DNA from: Aequorivita sp. UBA3180
GTDB taxonomy: Bacteria > Bacteroidota > Bacteroidia > Flavobacteriales > Flavobacteriaceae
Direction: 5' to 3'
Assembly (NCBI GenBank): GCA_002364215.1
Contig: DEXQ01000012.1
Span: 1 to 61,019, forward strand
Length of the DNA: 61,019 nucleotides
Below the pieces are notes generated by a model. That model saw only the letters and a list, made by a program, of their open reading frames with translations. It was not told where the DNA came from and ran no database searches. The translations under genes were made by a program, and so were the position numbers. Shown here one piece after another: positions 23,122-32,566 of this stretch. Each line of letters opens with the position of its first letter. The first letter of the stretch is position 1.

Positions 23122-25386
23122 CTAAGCGTTCTGCTTTTTAATCAAATTCAAGGCAGACCCTTCGCGATACCATTTTATTTGTGCATCGTTGTAGGTATGG
23201 TTAACCTTGATGGTATCCTTACTGCCATCTTTATGAACAATCTCCAAAGTAAGTGGTTTATTTGGTGCAAAGTCGGCAATATCAACAAAATTAAAGGTAT
23301 CATCTTCCTGTATTTTGTCGTAATCCAATTCATTGTTAAACGTAAGCCCCAACATACCTTGCTTTTTTAAATTTGTTTCGTGAATTCTAGCAAAAGATTT
23401 TACCAAAACCGCTGCAACGCCCAAGTGTCGTGGCTGCATTGCCGCGTGCTCCCGAGAAGAACCTTCACCGTAATTATGGTCGCCCACAACAATGGTCTTT
23501 ACTCCTTTGGCTTTGTACTCTCGTTGTACATCTGGCACGCCACCGTACTCACCTGTAAATTGGTTTTTAACAAAATTTGTTTGCTTGTTAAAAGCATTTA
23601 CAGCACCAATTAAGGTATTGTTTGCAATATTGTCCAAATGACCACGATAGCGCAACCAAGGGCCGGCCATAGAAATATGGTCGGTTGTACATTTTCCGAA
23701 AGCTTTGATTAATAATTTTACTCCCTGCAATTCCGAATCTTGAATAGGAAGAAATGGTTCCAATAACTGTAGGCGCTCACTATCATTTGCAACTTTCACC
23801 TCAACGGAACTTCCGTCTTCTCTTGGCGCCAAATAACCGTTATCGTCTACCTCAAAACCTTTTGGGGGCAATTCCAAACCACGTGGCTCATCTAGTTTTA
23901 CTTCTTGTCCGTCTTCATTTAGAAGCGTATCGTTCATCGGGTCGAAATCTAATCGGCCAGAGATTGCAATTGCGGCAACCATTTCTGGTGAGCCAACGAA
24001 GGCGTGGGTATTGGGATTTCCATCAGCACGCTTTGAAAAGTTTCTATTAAATGAATGCACAATAGTGTTCTTTTCGTCTCCCTTTCTATCACTTCGGTCC
24101 CATTGACCAATACACGGGCCGCAGGCATTTGTAAAAATTGTGGCGCCTAAATTTTCAAAAACATCCAAAAGTCCATCGCGCTCTGCAGTAAATCGAATTT
24201 GCTCTGAACCTGGGTTTATTCCGAAATCGCTTTTCGGTTTTAATTTTTTATCAATGGCCTGCTGCGCAATGGAGGCAGCACGGGTTAAATCTTCATAAGA
24301 AGAGTTGGTACAGCTACCTATCAAGCCCCAATCTACTTTTATAGGCCATTCGTTTTTCTTTGCTTTTTCACCCAATTCACCAACCGGAGTTGCCAAGTCT
24401 GGAGTAAAAGGACCATTCAAATGTGGACGAAGTGTGGTTAAGTCAATCTCTATTACTTGATCAAAATATTTCTCTGGATTTGCGTAAACTTCATCATCAC
24501 CCGTTAAATATTCACGAATCTTGTTGGCTTCATCTGCAATGTCTTCTCTGTCGGTCGCTCTTAAAAAACGCTCCATAGCATCATCATAGCCAAAGGTTGA
24601 AGTGGTTGCGCCTATTTCGGCACCCATATTACAGATGGTTCCTTTACCTGTACAGGAAAGATTTTTTGCACCAGGGCCAAAATATTCAACAATAGCGCCC
24701 GTTCCACCTTTTACGGTAAGGATTCCGGCGACTTTCAGAATAACATCTTTTGAAGCCGTCCAGCCATTTAGTTCTCCGGTAAGTTTTACGCCTATTAACT
24801 TCGGAAATTTTAGTTCCCAAGGCATTCCGGCCATCACATCCACTGCGTCAGCACCTCCCACGCCAATGGCTACCATTCCGAGACCACCTGCGTTTACGGT
24901 GTGGCTATCCGTACCAATCATCATTCCGCCGGGAAAAGCATAATTTTCTAATACAACTTGGTGAATAATTCCAGCTCCCGGCTTCCAGAAACCAATTCCG
25001 TATTTGTTTGAAACAGATTCCAAAAAGTCAAAAACTTCATTACTAGTTTCGTTGGCACGTTTTAAATCTGGAGCTGCGCCTTGCTTGGCTTGAATTAAAT
25101 GATCACAGTGAACGGTTGTGGGCACCGCAACTGTTTTCTTTCCCGCCTGCATAAATTGCAAAAGCGCCATTTGGGCGGTTGCATCCTGACAGGCTATTCT
25201 ATCTGGGGCAAAGTCCACATAATCCTTGCCACGCTGGAAAGCCTTATCTGGATTACCATCCCAAAGGTGGGAATATAGAATCTTTTCGGAAAGAGTAAGT
25301 GGTTTACCCGTGACTTCACGCGCTTTATCAACACGTTCTGCCATCTGGGCATAAACCTTTTTAATCATATCAATATCAAAAGCCAT
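23122..25386 (-). CDS. acnA: Aconitate hydratase
   Basis: Iron-sulfur enzyme of the citrate cycle, converting citrate to isocitrate. At 754 residues it is of the mitochondrial-like aconitase type. Visible signatures are MIGTDSHTVNAGGLGMVAIGVGG, the cluster cysteines in GLIGSCTNSSYEDL and NACGPCIGQW, and the swivel-domain active-site segment GDHNYGEGSSREHAA. It is monocistronic, with an AT-rich 210-bp upstream region holding a weak -7 element (TATTTTCG, minus 25408-25415). Which acn letter applies is a matter of naming convention. Confidence 0.95.
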   Translation of the reverse strand: MAFDIDMIKKVYAQMAERVDKAREVTGKPLTLSEKILYSHLWDGNPDKAFQRGKDYVDFAPDRIACQDATAQMALLQFMQAGKKTVAVPTTVHCDHLIQAKQGAAPDLKRANETSNEVFDFLESVSNKYGIGFWKPGAGIIHQVVLENYAFPGGMMIGTDSHTVNAGGLGMVAIGVGGADAVDVMAGMPWELKFPKLIGVKLTGELNGWTASKDVILKVAGILTVKGGTGAIVEYFGPGAKNLSCTGKGTICNMGAEIGATTSTFGYDDAMERFLRATDREDIADEANKIREYLTGDDEVYANPEKYFDQVIEIDLTTLRPHLNGPFTPDLATPVGELGEKAKKNEWPIKVDWGLIGSCTNSSYEDLTRAASIAQQAIDKKLKPKSDFGINPGSEQIRFTAERDGLLDVFENLGATIFTNACGPCIGQWDRSDRKGDEKNTIVHSFNRNFSKRADGNPNTHAFVGSPEMVAAIAISGRLDFDPMNDTLLNEDGQEVKLDEPRGLELPPKGFEVDDNGYLAPREDGSSVEVKVANDSERLQLLEPFLPIQDSELQGVKLLIKAFGKCTTDHISMAGPWLRYRGHLDNIANNTLIGAVNAFNKQTNFVKNQFTGEYGGVPDVQREYKAKGVKTIVVGDHNYGEGSSREHAAMQPRHLGVAAVLVKSFARIHETNLKKQGMLGLTFNNELDYDKIQEDDTFNFVDIADFAPNKPLTLEIVHKDGSKDTIKVNHTYNDAQIKWYREGSALNLIKKQNA

Positions 25387-25596
25387 AGTTGTATTTTTAG
25401 TTGTTTGCGAAAATACAAAAATTTGGAATATTTAAAAAATATTTAATGAAAATGCTTATTTAATGAACATAATTCAGCAAATACTAAATATTATTGAATA
25501 TAATTGCTGATATGGCAAAATTATCTATGATAAATTAAGAAATTCAGAATATTATAAAAGAATATTTTATAATTTCAAAAGGAAAGAGTAATTGAA

Positions 25597-26550
25597 TTAA
25601 TATAAGCTTTTGATTATATCTTCAATACTTAATCCTTCTGCTTCGGCCTTGTAGTTTTTTATCAATCTATGACGAAGTATTCCAATTGCGGCTTTCTGTA
25701 CATCTTCAATATCTGGAGAGTATTTTCCGTGCAGTGCCGCATTAGTTTTGGCTGCCAAAATTAGATTTTGTGAAGCTCGTGGACCTGCGCCCCAATCAAT
25801 ATAGTCCTTTACCGTATCTGTTGCTGTAGAACTCTCAGGACGGGTTTTACCAACAAGTGTTACCGCATATTCCACAACATTGTCAGCCACAGGAATTCTT
25901 CTTATCAACTGCTGAAAGTCTATAATTTCTTGCGCGGAAAAAAGTGCATTTACAGTTTGTGTTTCACCCGTGGTGGTTTGCTTTACTACTTCAACTTCCT
26001 CAGAAAAGGATGGATATTCAAGATTTATCGCAAACATAAAACGATCCAATTGCGCTTCGGGCAAAGGATAGGTTCCCTCTTGCTCTATTGGATTTTGTGT
26101 TGCAAGTACAAAATATGGTAAATCCAACTTGTAGTGATGCCCTGCAACGGTTACAGCGCGTTCCTGCATTGCTTCAAGCAGTGCAGCTTGGGTTTTTGGA
26201 GGGGTTCTGTTTATTTCATCAGCTAGGATGATATTGGCAAAAATTGGTCCTTTTATAAATTTAAACTCGCGGTTTTGGTCCAAAATTTCGGAACCTAAAA
26301 TATCGCTCGGCATTAAATCTGGCGTAAACTGAATTCTTTTGAATTTAAGGCCAAGGGCTTGCGCAACGGTATTTACCAACAAGGTTTTTGCCAATCCAGG
26401 GACGCCAATAAGCAATGCGTGACCCCCAGAAAAGATTGCAAGCAAAACTTGCTCAACCACTTCATCTTGACCTACTATTACTTTTTTTATTTCTTTTTTA
26501 AGGGCGTTGTATTTGGAAACCAGTTGTGTTACCGCTGCTACGTCTGACAT
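25597..26550 (-). CDS. MoxR-family AAA+ ATPase
   Basis: A 317-residue cytoplasmic AAA+ ATPase. Walker A is LLIGVPGLAKTLLV (about 35-48), Walker B is ILADEINRTPPKTQAALLEAMQE, and the sensor region is FVLATQNPIEQEGTYPLPEAQLDRF; the lid contains DWGAGPRASQNLILAAK. MoxR proteins act as chaperones for assembly of enzyme complexes or VWA-domain proteins. It is the last gene of an operon with three folding factors, 9 bp after the SurA-like gene, which suggests a link to envelope protein quality. The usual DUF58/VWA partners are absent here. Confidence 0.93.
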   Translation of the reverse strand: MSDVAAVTQLVSKYNALKKEIKKVIVGQDEVVEQVLLAIFSGGHALLIGVPGLAKTLLVNTVAQALGLKFKRIQFTPDLMPSDILGSEILDQNREFKFIKGPIFANIILADEINRTPPKTQAALLEAMQERAVTVAGHHYKLDLPYFVLATQNPIEQEGTYPLPEAQLDRFMFAINLEYPSFSEEVEVVKQTTTGETQTVNALFSAQEIIDFQQLIRRIPVADNVVEYAVTLVGKTRPESSTATDTVKDYIDWGAGPRASQNLILAAKTNAALHGKYSPDIEDVQKAAIGILRHRLIKNYKAEAEGLSIEDIIKSLY

Positions 26551-26559
26551 AGTATTATT

Positions 26560-27996
26560 TTATTTTTTTGACCAATTTCCAGCAAATTCACAATTCTGGT
26601 AATCTTGATTGATGCTAATATACGTATCTTTTATTTTCTCGTTCTGCCACTTGTTTATTACTTTAATTTGTTTTTCGCGCAGTGCCAGTTGTTTTATACG
26701 TTCATAATCATTGGCATAATCAGCTTTGTGCTCAGCATACTTTTTTGTTACGGTAAGAATTTTCAAACTGCTTTTTCCGGTACGGTCCCGATCCGTAAAA
26801 ATATCGGATACTTGCCCTTCCTTTAAGTTATAAACTTGAGCGCTAAGCGTGGGATCCATTTTGGTAAGATCAAATTTAGTATCAAAGGTAATTGGATTAA
26901 CCAACTGCCCACCATTGTTACGGGTTTCTTTATCGTCTGAATGTTTTCTGGCTGCTTCTGCAAAAGTTATTTCACCATTCTCGATTTCTGCTTTTATATC
27001 CTCTATTTTTTTCTGCGCAGCATCAATGGATTGTTGCGAAACTTCGGGGAACATTAAAATATGTCTCACATCTACTTCCTGCCCACGGATCTTTTCAACA
27101 TAAAGTATATGCCAGCCAAATTCTGTTTCAAAAGGCTCGCTAATTTCACCCTCTAAAAGAGAAAATGCCTGATCCTTAAACTCTTTTGCCCAAGGGGAAT
27201 CGCGTCTTACTCCCTGATAAAGCCCTCCTTTTGATGCAGAACCTGGGTCTTTGGAGTAAAGAACGGCCTTGGTCGAAAAACTGGTGCCGTTATCAATAAT
27301 ATCTGAACGAATTGCGTTCAATCTTGCTTTAACTTCATCAATGGCCTGCCTGGTTACTTCAGGGTCAATTACTATTTGTGCAATTTCTATCTCGGCTCCA
27401 AAAACAGGGCGTTCTTCTTCAGGAATTGAAAAGAAAAAGGTGCGAACCTCTTCTGGGGTTACTTCTACTTTTTCAATTACTTTTTGCTGCATTAAGCTTG
27501 CTAATTTTATACTCTTATTGGCTTCAAAAAGTTCTTTTCTTAAATCTGCTATATTATCTTTTCTGTAATAGGCGGCTACTTTTTCCTCACTTCCCAGCTC
27601 GCTCACCATATATTGCAACTGTTGATCTATCATTCCGTTGATTTCAGCATCAGGAACCAAAATACTGTCCTGCTTAGCTTGGTGGGCATAGAGCTTATCT
27701 TCCATCAATTTGCCCATTAATTGGCAACGGGTTATATCTTCAATAGACATTCCTTGTGATTGCATTTCTACATAAGCCTTGTCTATATCGCTATCCAGAA
27801 TCACGTATTCACCAACCACAGCGCTAACGCCTTCGGCTTTGTATCTTTTAAAGGGCTTAATAGTATCGCGCTTTACGGTTTGTTGCATCACCAATGTATC
27901 GTTGGCTTTAACTACGCCTGTACTGTCTGGCTCCACAACTGTTTGTGCTTGCAGCATTGCAGTAGAAAGCAACAACACCAATAAAAGTTTATTCAT
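26560..27996 (-). CDS. SurA-like periplasmic peptidyl-prolyl isomerase
   Basis: A 478-residue exported folding factor from the ATG at 27996; the signal peptide is MNKLLLVLLLSTAMLQA. It has an N-terminal SurA chaperone region (GEYVILDSDIDKAYVEMQSQG...ITRCQLMGKLMEDKLYAHQA) and two parvulin domains, the first around EIAQIVIDPEVTRQ...GGLYQGVRRDSPWAKEF and the second around VRHILMFPEVSQQ...GGQLVNPITF. It escorts outer-membrane proteins. Longer frames starting at 28032 are rejected, as M13 begins the signal peptide. It overlaps the upstream gene by 8 bp. Confidence 0.9.
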   Translation of the reverse strand: MNKLLLVLLLSTAMLQAQTVVEPDSTGVVKANDTLVMQQTVKRDTIKPFKRYKAEGVSAVVGEYVILDSDIDKAYVEMQSQGMSIEDITRCQLMGKLMEDKLYAHQAKQDSILVPDAEINGMIDQQLQYMVSELGSEEKVAAYYRKDNIADLRKELFEANKSIKLASLMQQKVIEKVEVTPEEVRTFFFSIPEEERPVFGAEIEIAQIVIDPEVTRQAIDEVKARLNAIRSDIIDNGTSFSTKAVLYSKDPGSASKGGLYQGVRRDSPWAKEFKDQAFSLLEGEISEPFETEFGWHILYVEKIRGQEVDVRHILMFPEVSQQSIDAAQKKIEDIKAEIENGEITFAEAARKHSDDKETRNNGGQLVNPITFDTKFDLTKMDPTLSAQVYNLKEGQVSDIFTDRDRTGKSSLKILTVTKKYAEHKADYANDYERIKQLALREKQIKVINKWQNEKIKDTYISINQDYQNCEFAGNWSKK

Positions 27997-28846
27997 TTTT
28001 ATAGATTTCAAAATTATTTGTTTCAATAGCATCTTTTGTTATATCTGATTCTAGTTTTTTTATAAGCTCAAGCTTTCTTTTGTTCAGGATTATCTGCTTT
28101 AAAGTAGGCTTGATATAAGAAAGAGGCGCAGTATCATTGGGATTGAGCACATCTTCAATTTTCACCAAATATACTCCTAATGAATCTTGCAATTGGGTAA
28201 AATTGGTTTTTTTTAACACTTGCTCGTTATTGCCTCTAATTATTGGCAGCGTATTCAGTAATACTTCTTTTTTGACCCAAACAGAGTCATTAAAATTTGA
28301 GGAAATAAATTGATAATTCTGACTGTTAAGTGATTTTCTGTCCTTTTCGTTGTATCGGCTTAGCTTTTCCCGAACTGACGCCAAACCATCATAATTTACA
28401 GGAAGTTGGACATAACGCAATTTGACGAGAAGATCCTTCAGCTTAAAGTTTTCTTTGTTTGTCTCGTAATATTCGTGGTATTCCTGTTCTGTAATTGTAC
28501 TGTCCAGTTGCTTGTTTACAATAACGTTTTTATAGGCCTCAGTAAGCAAATCATTTTGATATTCCTGAACCAATTTATTGTACTGTTCAAGCTTGTCAGC
28601 CGTAAGATTAATCTTGGCTTGGTCTATAAGTAACTGCTGGGTTGCCCAACGGTTTATATAGTTGTTGACTATTAAAGTACTGTCCTCTGCGGAAGTATCT
28701 TCACTAATCAGTTTTTGAATATCTTCTTCATATAAAAATGTATTGTTTATCCGAGCTACAGCATTTTCTTGGGTTTCCGGTTTAAAATATTCACAGGAAA
28801 CAAAGAAAGTGCAAAGCAATATTATATGAAGGCTTTTACGTATCAC
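27989..28846 (-). CDS. SurA-N-like periplasmic lipoprotein
   Basis: A 285-residue lipoprotein (signal and lipobox LLCTFFVSC) whose first part resembles the chaperone region of SurA/PrsA proteins: ENAVARINNTFLYEEDIQKLI and NNYINRWATQQLLIDQA. No full parvulin catalytic domain is evident, only remnants such as LVKLRYVQLPVN and YLVKIEDVLNPND. It is translationally coupled to both neighbours: 4-bp overlap with the upstream PpiC gene and 8-bp overlap with the SurA-like gene. Likely a holdase in outer-membrane biogenesis; this is inferred from context. Confidence 0.75.
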   Translation of the reverse strand: MIRKSLHIILLCTFFVSCEYFKPETQENAVARINNTFLYEEDIQKLISEDTSAEDSTLIVNNYINRWATQQLLIDQAKINLTADKLEQYNKLVQEYQNDLLTEAYKNVIVNKQLDSTITEQEYHEYYETNKENFKLKDLLVKLRYVQLPVNYDGLASVREKLSRYNEKDRKSLNSQNYQFISSNFNDSVWVKKEVLLNTLPIIRGNNEQVLKKTNFTQLQDSLGVYLVKIEDVLNPNDTAPLSYIKPTLKQIILNKRKLELIKKLESDITKDAIETNNFEIYKNE

Positions 28847-30801
28847 TTAAGGTCTTTTTTAACGTGTTTTAAAGCTTTTTTATTTACATCAACATTGTAC
28901 TTTTTGCGTAAGTTTTCCATCCAAGAAGCCTCAATATCATTTTGATAATTGCTTAAAACTTTTCCTTTTACTTCATCTAAAGCCTTAACGTCAGGCGCCA
29001 ATACTTCTTTTATATTTACGACTACAAACGAATCATTGTTAGGATAAATACTTGAAACGCCTTTATTTATTTCAAGATTCTTAGGCAGCTCGTGTTGATC
29101 AATTTCAAAAAGTCCCGGCGTTATCAATACGTTTACTTTTTCTTCAGTATTGAGTGATGCTTTTATTTCTTCAGCAGTTTTACCTTCTGCCAACATAGTC
29201 TGAATCTGCTTTGCGATGTTTTCTGAAGTAGCTGAATAAATATCTGCGTCAACCCGCTGTTTCCATTGGTAGTCTGCCTTTGTTTTATTATAATATTCAT
29301 CAAGGCCCAAACTATCAGTCTTAGCTTTCTGCCAGATGTTTTTGTTCATCACATCAAAAATTAAAAGTCCGTCGCGGTATTCATTAAGCACAGCCGCGTA
29401 CTCTTCATTGTCCACTTCCAGTTTTTCTTTGAAATAATCCTTTAGCTGCTCAGTTTCAAATTCGTTATAAAGTTCCACCAAAAATGCCTCCTTATGCTTG
29501 TACGGCCTTGTGGTTCTTTGTCTATTCTCAATAAATTTGGCAAAATCTGTGTACCCTACCTTTCTGTCCCCTATGGTGAAGAGCGTTTTCTCTTCAGAAG
29601 CAGGAATGGGTTCCATTACCCACTTTCGCTTAAGCACTTCATCACCTACATACGTATCAAAATAGGGTAAAAAGCTTGCTTCTTTTTTGAAGCCGTATTT
29701 CTGCTTTATCTTATTGTTGGTAGCGGTGGAAACCAATTTAGAACGGTCGCCTTCAGATACCTTTTTCTCAAGCATCTGTTTTTGCTCTTCAAAAGTTTCC
29801 ACAGGAAGTTTTTCATCCAAACGAATAATATGCCAGCCAAAATCAGTTTTTACAGGCTTACTGATATCACCAATCTTTTTTAGATCATAGGCAGCATCCT
29901 CAAACTCTGATGCACGAAGATCACCTTTTGTAAAAGGGTTCAGTTTCCCTCCCTTTACTGCAGAGTTTTTATCGTCAGAAAATTGTTTTGCCAAGCTTTC
30001 AAAAGATTCGCCCTGCTTTAGCATCGTGTAAATTTCATTGATGCGTTCTTCAGGGTTAAAAGTGCGCGCTCCTTTTTTATCAGAAATCATAATGTGCGAA
30101 ACCCCAATCTTTGGCAATTTTGCTCTTCTGTCCTTCACTTTTATGATGTGGTAACCAAAACTGGTTCTAACAATTTCAGAAATTTCTCCTACTGGAGTGT
30201 TATAGGCTGCGGTTTCAAAAGGATAAACCATAGTGAACACAGAAAAATAACCCAAATCGCCGCCTCTTTCCTTGGCGCCCGGTTCTTCGGAATATGTTTT
30301 TGCAAGCCCTGTAAAGTCTTCTCCTTTTAAAGCTTTTTCCCTGATTGACTTTATTTTATTATAAGCAGCCAATGTGTCCTGCGGAACCGATTCATAATCT
30401 ACACGAATCAAAATGTGAGATGCGGCTATATCAAATTTTCCACGCTCGTATGCTTCCTTGGCAAGTTCTTCTGTAACCTTGTCTTCAAAGAGATAATTTC
30501 TTGACAGTTGGTCACGGTATTTTGAAAATTCACTTTGATAAGCGCTTTCCTGATCCAAACCCTGAGCTTGGGCTTCTGCAATTTTCAGTTTATAATCTAT
30601 AAAAAGTTCCAAATAACCATCTATATCTTTCTGGGATTCATCCTGAACCAGATCCAGGTTCTTTTTATAAACACGCTTAAATTCATTGGTGAAAACAGGT
30701 TTGCCGTTTATGGTCATCAACACCTCTTTTTTGTTTTGCGAAAAAACGGTCATGGCGCTTAAAAAGACCAAAATGAATAGGGAAAGAAATTTTTTCATCA
30801 T
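28843..30801 (-). CDS. Periplasmic peptidyl-prolyl isomerase with two parvulin domains
   Basis: A 652-residue exported protein (signal MKKFLSLFILVFLSAMTVFSQ). An N-terminal helical chaperone segment (KKNLDLVQDESQKDIDGYLELFIDYKLKIAEAQ) precedes two parvulin domains, ASHILIRVDYE...GGDLGYFSVFTMVYPFE (about 125-225) and VSHIMISDKKGARTFN...GGKLNPFTKGDLR (about 235-330). A long C-terminal region lacks known motifs. It is the first gene of the folding-factor operon that ends with moxR. The plus-strand region beyond it (30802-31009) is empty apart from its promoter. Confidence 0.88.
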   Translation of the reverse strand: MMKKFLSLFILVFLSAMTVFSQNKKEVLMTINGKPVFTNEFKRVYKKNLDLVQDESQKDIDGYLELFIDYKLKIAEAQAQGLDQESAYQSEFSKYRDQLSRNYLFEDKVTEELAKEAYERGKFDIAASHILIRVDYESVPQDTLAAYNKIKSIREKALKGEDFTGLAKTYSEEPGAKERGGDLGYFSVFTMVYPFETAAYNTPVGEISEIVRTSFGYHIIKVKDRRAKLPKIGVSHIMISDKKGARTFNPEERINEIYTMLKQGESFESLAKQFSDDKNSAVKGGKLNPFTKGDLRASEFEDAAYDLKKIGDISKPVKTDFGWHIIRLDEKLPVETFEEQKQMLEKKVSEGDRSKLVSTATNNKIKQKYGFKKEASFLPYFDTYVGDEVLKRKWVMEPIPASEEKTLFTIGDRKVGYTDFAKFIENRQRTTRPYKHKEAFLVELYNEFETEQLKDYFKEKLEVDNEEYAAVLNEYRDGLLIFDVMNKNIWQKAKTDSLGLDEYYNKTKADYQWKQRVDADIYSATSENIAKQIQTMLAEGKTAEEIKASLNTEEKVNVLITPGLFEIDQHELPKNLEINKGVSSIYPNNDSFVVVNIKEVLAPDVKALDEVKGKVLSNYQNDIEASWMENLRKKYNVDVNKKALKHVKKDLK

Positions 30802-30833
30802 TTTTTGAATATTTTATTTTTAGTGAAGCGTGG

Positions 30834-30841
30834 CAAAAATA
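30834..30841 (-). promoter_or_regulatory. -7 promoter element of the folding-factor/moxR operon
   Basis: TATTTTTG on the minus strand (followed by CCACGC) is a full match to TAnnTTTG, 32 bp before the start of the first gene. No TTG is seen at the preferred distance. Confidence 0.6.
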
Positions 30842-31009
30842 ACAAAAAGCTATGGTAACACACATCAGAAATGCAAACGAATTTAATATAATTATAGTGT
30901 TCTTCGGTTTTAAAAATATTCCCGAAAACCCGTACCTTGCCAATGGTTTTAAAATGAAGGAAACTTTTACTTTTATTTGTTATCACATTTTCTTCAAAAC
31001 ACCCTGTAA

Positions 31010-31249
31010 ATGACTGAAAGAATAAAACTTATATGGGATTTTCGAGGTCCTAACGCAAAGCACATTGCACAACACCATGCAAAGCATCTTAATGAATTTG
31101 CTGAAACGGAAAAACTACAGCACAGTTTTACCGGAATGGAAGAACTTAGCCCTATGCACCACATCGCATTTATGGTCGTAGAAAAAAATCTGATGGATAG
31201 TTTACGGGAAACCCTAAAGCCCACCCGAGGGCAGCTTTATGACGAATGA
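31010..31249 (+). CDS. Small conserved hypothetical protein
   Basis: A 79-residue cytoplasmic protein rich in histidine (NAKHIAQHHAKHLNEF, SPMHHIAFMVV), which I do not recognise beyond similarity to short flavobacterial hypotheticals. Its stop overlaps the DinB-family start by 4 bp (ATGA), so the two are coupled and may act together. The histidine clusters could bind metal, but nothing confirms this. Confidence 0.65.
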   Translation: MTERIKLIWDFRGPNAKHIAQHHAKHLNEFAETEKLQHSFTGMEELSPMHHIAFMVVEKNLMDSLRETLKPTRGQLYDE

Positions 31250-31689
31250 AGTCCTTTTTTCAAAATAGTTTTGAGTATACACACCACTGCAATCAGCAAG
31301 TTATTGACACATTGATTGGGCACCCTGTTCTTTCTAAAGGGAAGATAAGCGTTTTGACAAGCCATACACTAAATGCCCACCACATTTGGAACCATAGAAT
31401 TTTAGGTACTTTACCTACTTTTTCGGTGTGGCAAGAATTGGGCTTGGAACAATTAAAAAGCATCAACACCGAAAATTTTGAGAAAAGCATGCATATTCTT
31501 CATCAAATACAATTAAATGAAAACATAAGTTACACCAATAGCAAGGGACAAACTTATACAAATTCGGTAGTCGATATTCTTTTTCACATAATAAACCACA
31601 GCACCTACCACCGTGGCCAGCTTATCAGTTTGCTAAAAGAAAAAGGGCTTCCACCTCTTATTACAGACTACATTTTTTATAAACGATAG
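31246..31689 (+). CDS. DinB-family protein
   Basis: A 147-residue four-helix-bundle protein of the DinB/YfiT type. The expected metal-binding histidines are visible in SHTLNAHHIWNHR (near 40) and the C-terminal helix IINHSTYHRGQLISLL. Members are metal-dependent thiol transferases or of unknown role. Coupled by a 4-bp overlap to the small hypothetical gene upstream. Confidence 0.85.
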   Translation: MKSFFQNSFEYTHHCNQQVIDTLIGHPVLSKGKISVLTSHTLNAHHIWNHRILGTLPTFSVWQELGLEQLKSINTENFEKSMHILHQIQLNENISYTNSKGQTYTNSVVDILFHIINHSTYHRGQLISLLKEKGLPPLITDYIFYKR

Positions 31690-31701
31690 CGCAACTGCCT
31701 G

Positions 31702-31709
31702 TATATTTG
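31702..31709 (+). promoter_or_regulatory. -7 promoter element upstream of the Skp-like gene
   Basis: TATATTTG, a full consensus match, 48 bp before the ATG at 31758 and immediately after the DinB gene. No clear -33 element. Confidence 0.5.
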
Positions 31710-31757
31710 CGATATTTATAGTAATATTGCGCACTTAATTTTTTAAAACATATTAAA

Positions 31758-32276
31758 ATGAAATTTCTAAAAATTGCCATATTCTTTATTGGCCTTACCA
31801 CCTTCGCACAAAGCAAAGTGGGCGCTGCGGACATAGATTACATACTTTCCAAAATGCCAGAAATGGAAACCGTAAGAACACAATTGGAAACCTACGCAGC
31901 ACAATTGGACGTTGATCTTAATAAAAAAATAGACGAATATAAAGTATTGGCCGAAGCATATAAAAAAGGCGAGGCTAACTTGACTCCCGAAGAAAAAAAG
32001 ACAAAACAGACCGAACTTTTAACATTGGATGCCGACATTCAAAAATTTCAGCAAAACGGCGCCAAGCTTATGGAAATAAAGCGACAGGAATACCTACAAC
32101 CACTTTACAAAAAAATAGGCGAAGCTTTGGACAAAGTAGCCAAAGCACAAGGGTTTACCCAAGTTACCCAAACCAATCAAGACTTGATATATCTAGATCC
32201 AAATTATGACTTAACCATTCCGATTCTCACCGAATTGGGAATAACATTAACAGCTGACGAAGAAGAAGGAGAATAA
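31758..32276 (+). CDS. Skp/OmpH-family periplasmic chaperone
   Basis: A 172-residue exported protein (signal MKFLKIAIFFIGLTTFAQS) that begins, after cleavage, with KVGAADIDYILSKMPEM, the typical OmpH/Skp opening. A long charged coiled-coil (about 40-125) follows and ends QEYLQPLYKKIGEALDKVAKAQGFTQV. Skp proteins form a trimeric holdase for outer-membrane proteins. Bacteroidota often have tandem skp genes beside bamA; here it is alone. Confidence 0.88.
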   Translation: MKFLKIAIFFIGLTTFAQSKVGAADIDYILSKMPEMETVRTQLETYAAQLDVDLNKKIDEYKVLAEAYKKGEANLTPEEKKTKQTELLTLDADIQKFQQNGAKLMEIKRQEYLQPLYKKIGEALDKVAKAQGFTQVTQTNQDLIYLDPNYDLTIPILTELGITLTADEEEGE

Positions 32277-32303
32277 AAGACTTTATTATTTTTTATAAAA
32301 GAA

Positions 32304-32333
32304 GCGTGGAGCCCATAAGTCCCACGTTTTTTT
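32304..32333 (+). terminator. Terminator of the Skp-like gene
   Basis: CGTGG (32305-32309) pairs with CCACG (32322-32326), followed by a T run at 32327-32333. Confidence 0.75.
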
Positions 32334-32384
32334 ATGCTTTATTTTTCAAAAAACGATATTTGAAGAATCTCAACTCACACAGCC

Positions 32385-32510
32385 ATGAATTCAAAGATTA
32401 TTAGTCAAAACAAACAGATTTTATATTCCGCGGAACTGAAGAAAAAAGAAAGCCATCAACTGCAAAAAATAATTGATTATTTTAAAGAATTGATTGTCAC
32501 CATAAAATAA
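32385..32510 (+). CDS. Possible 41-residue small protein
   Basis: ATG at 32385 opens a frame to TAA at 32508-32510, encoding MNSKIISQNKQILYSAELKK followed by a lysine/glutamine-rich amphipathic helix. It fills the gap between the Skp terminator and the guaB terminator and lies on the opposite strand from guaB. No promoter is obvious. It could be a small regulatory protein or chance. Confidence 0.35.
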   Translation: MNSKIISQNKQILYSAELKKKESHQLQKIIDYFKELIVTIK

Positions 32511-32537
32511 AAAAGCACCGAAAAAATTCAGTGCTTT
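32505..32537 (-). terminator. guaB: Terminator downstream of guaB
   Basis: On the minus strand AAGCACTGAA pairs with TTCGGTGCTT and is followed by TTTT, 30 bp after the guaB stop. Confidence 0.85.
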
Positions 32538-32566
32538 AAGCAAACATATCTTTCTTTTTTTATAAA

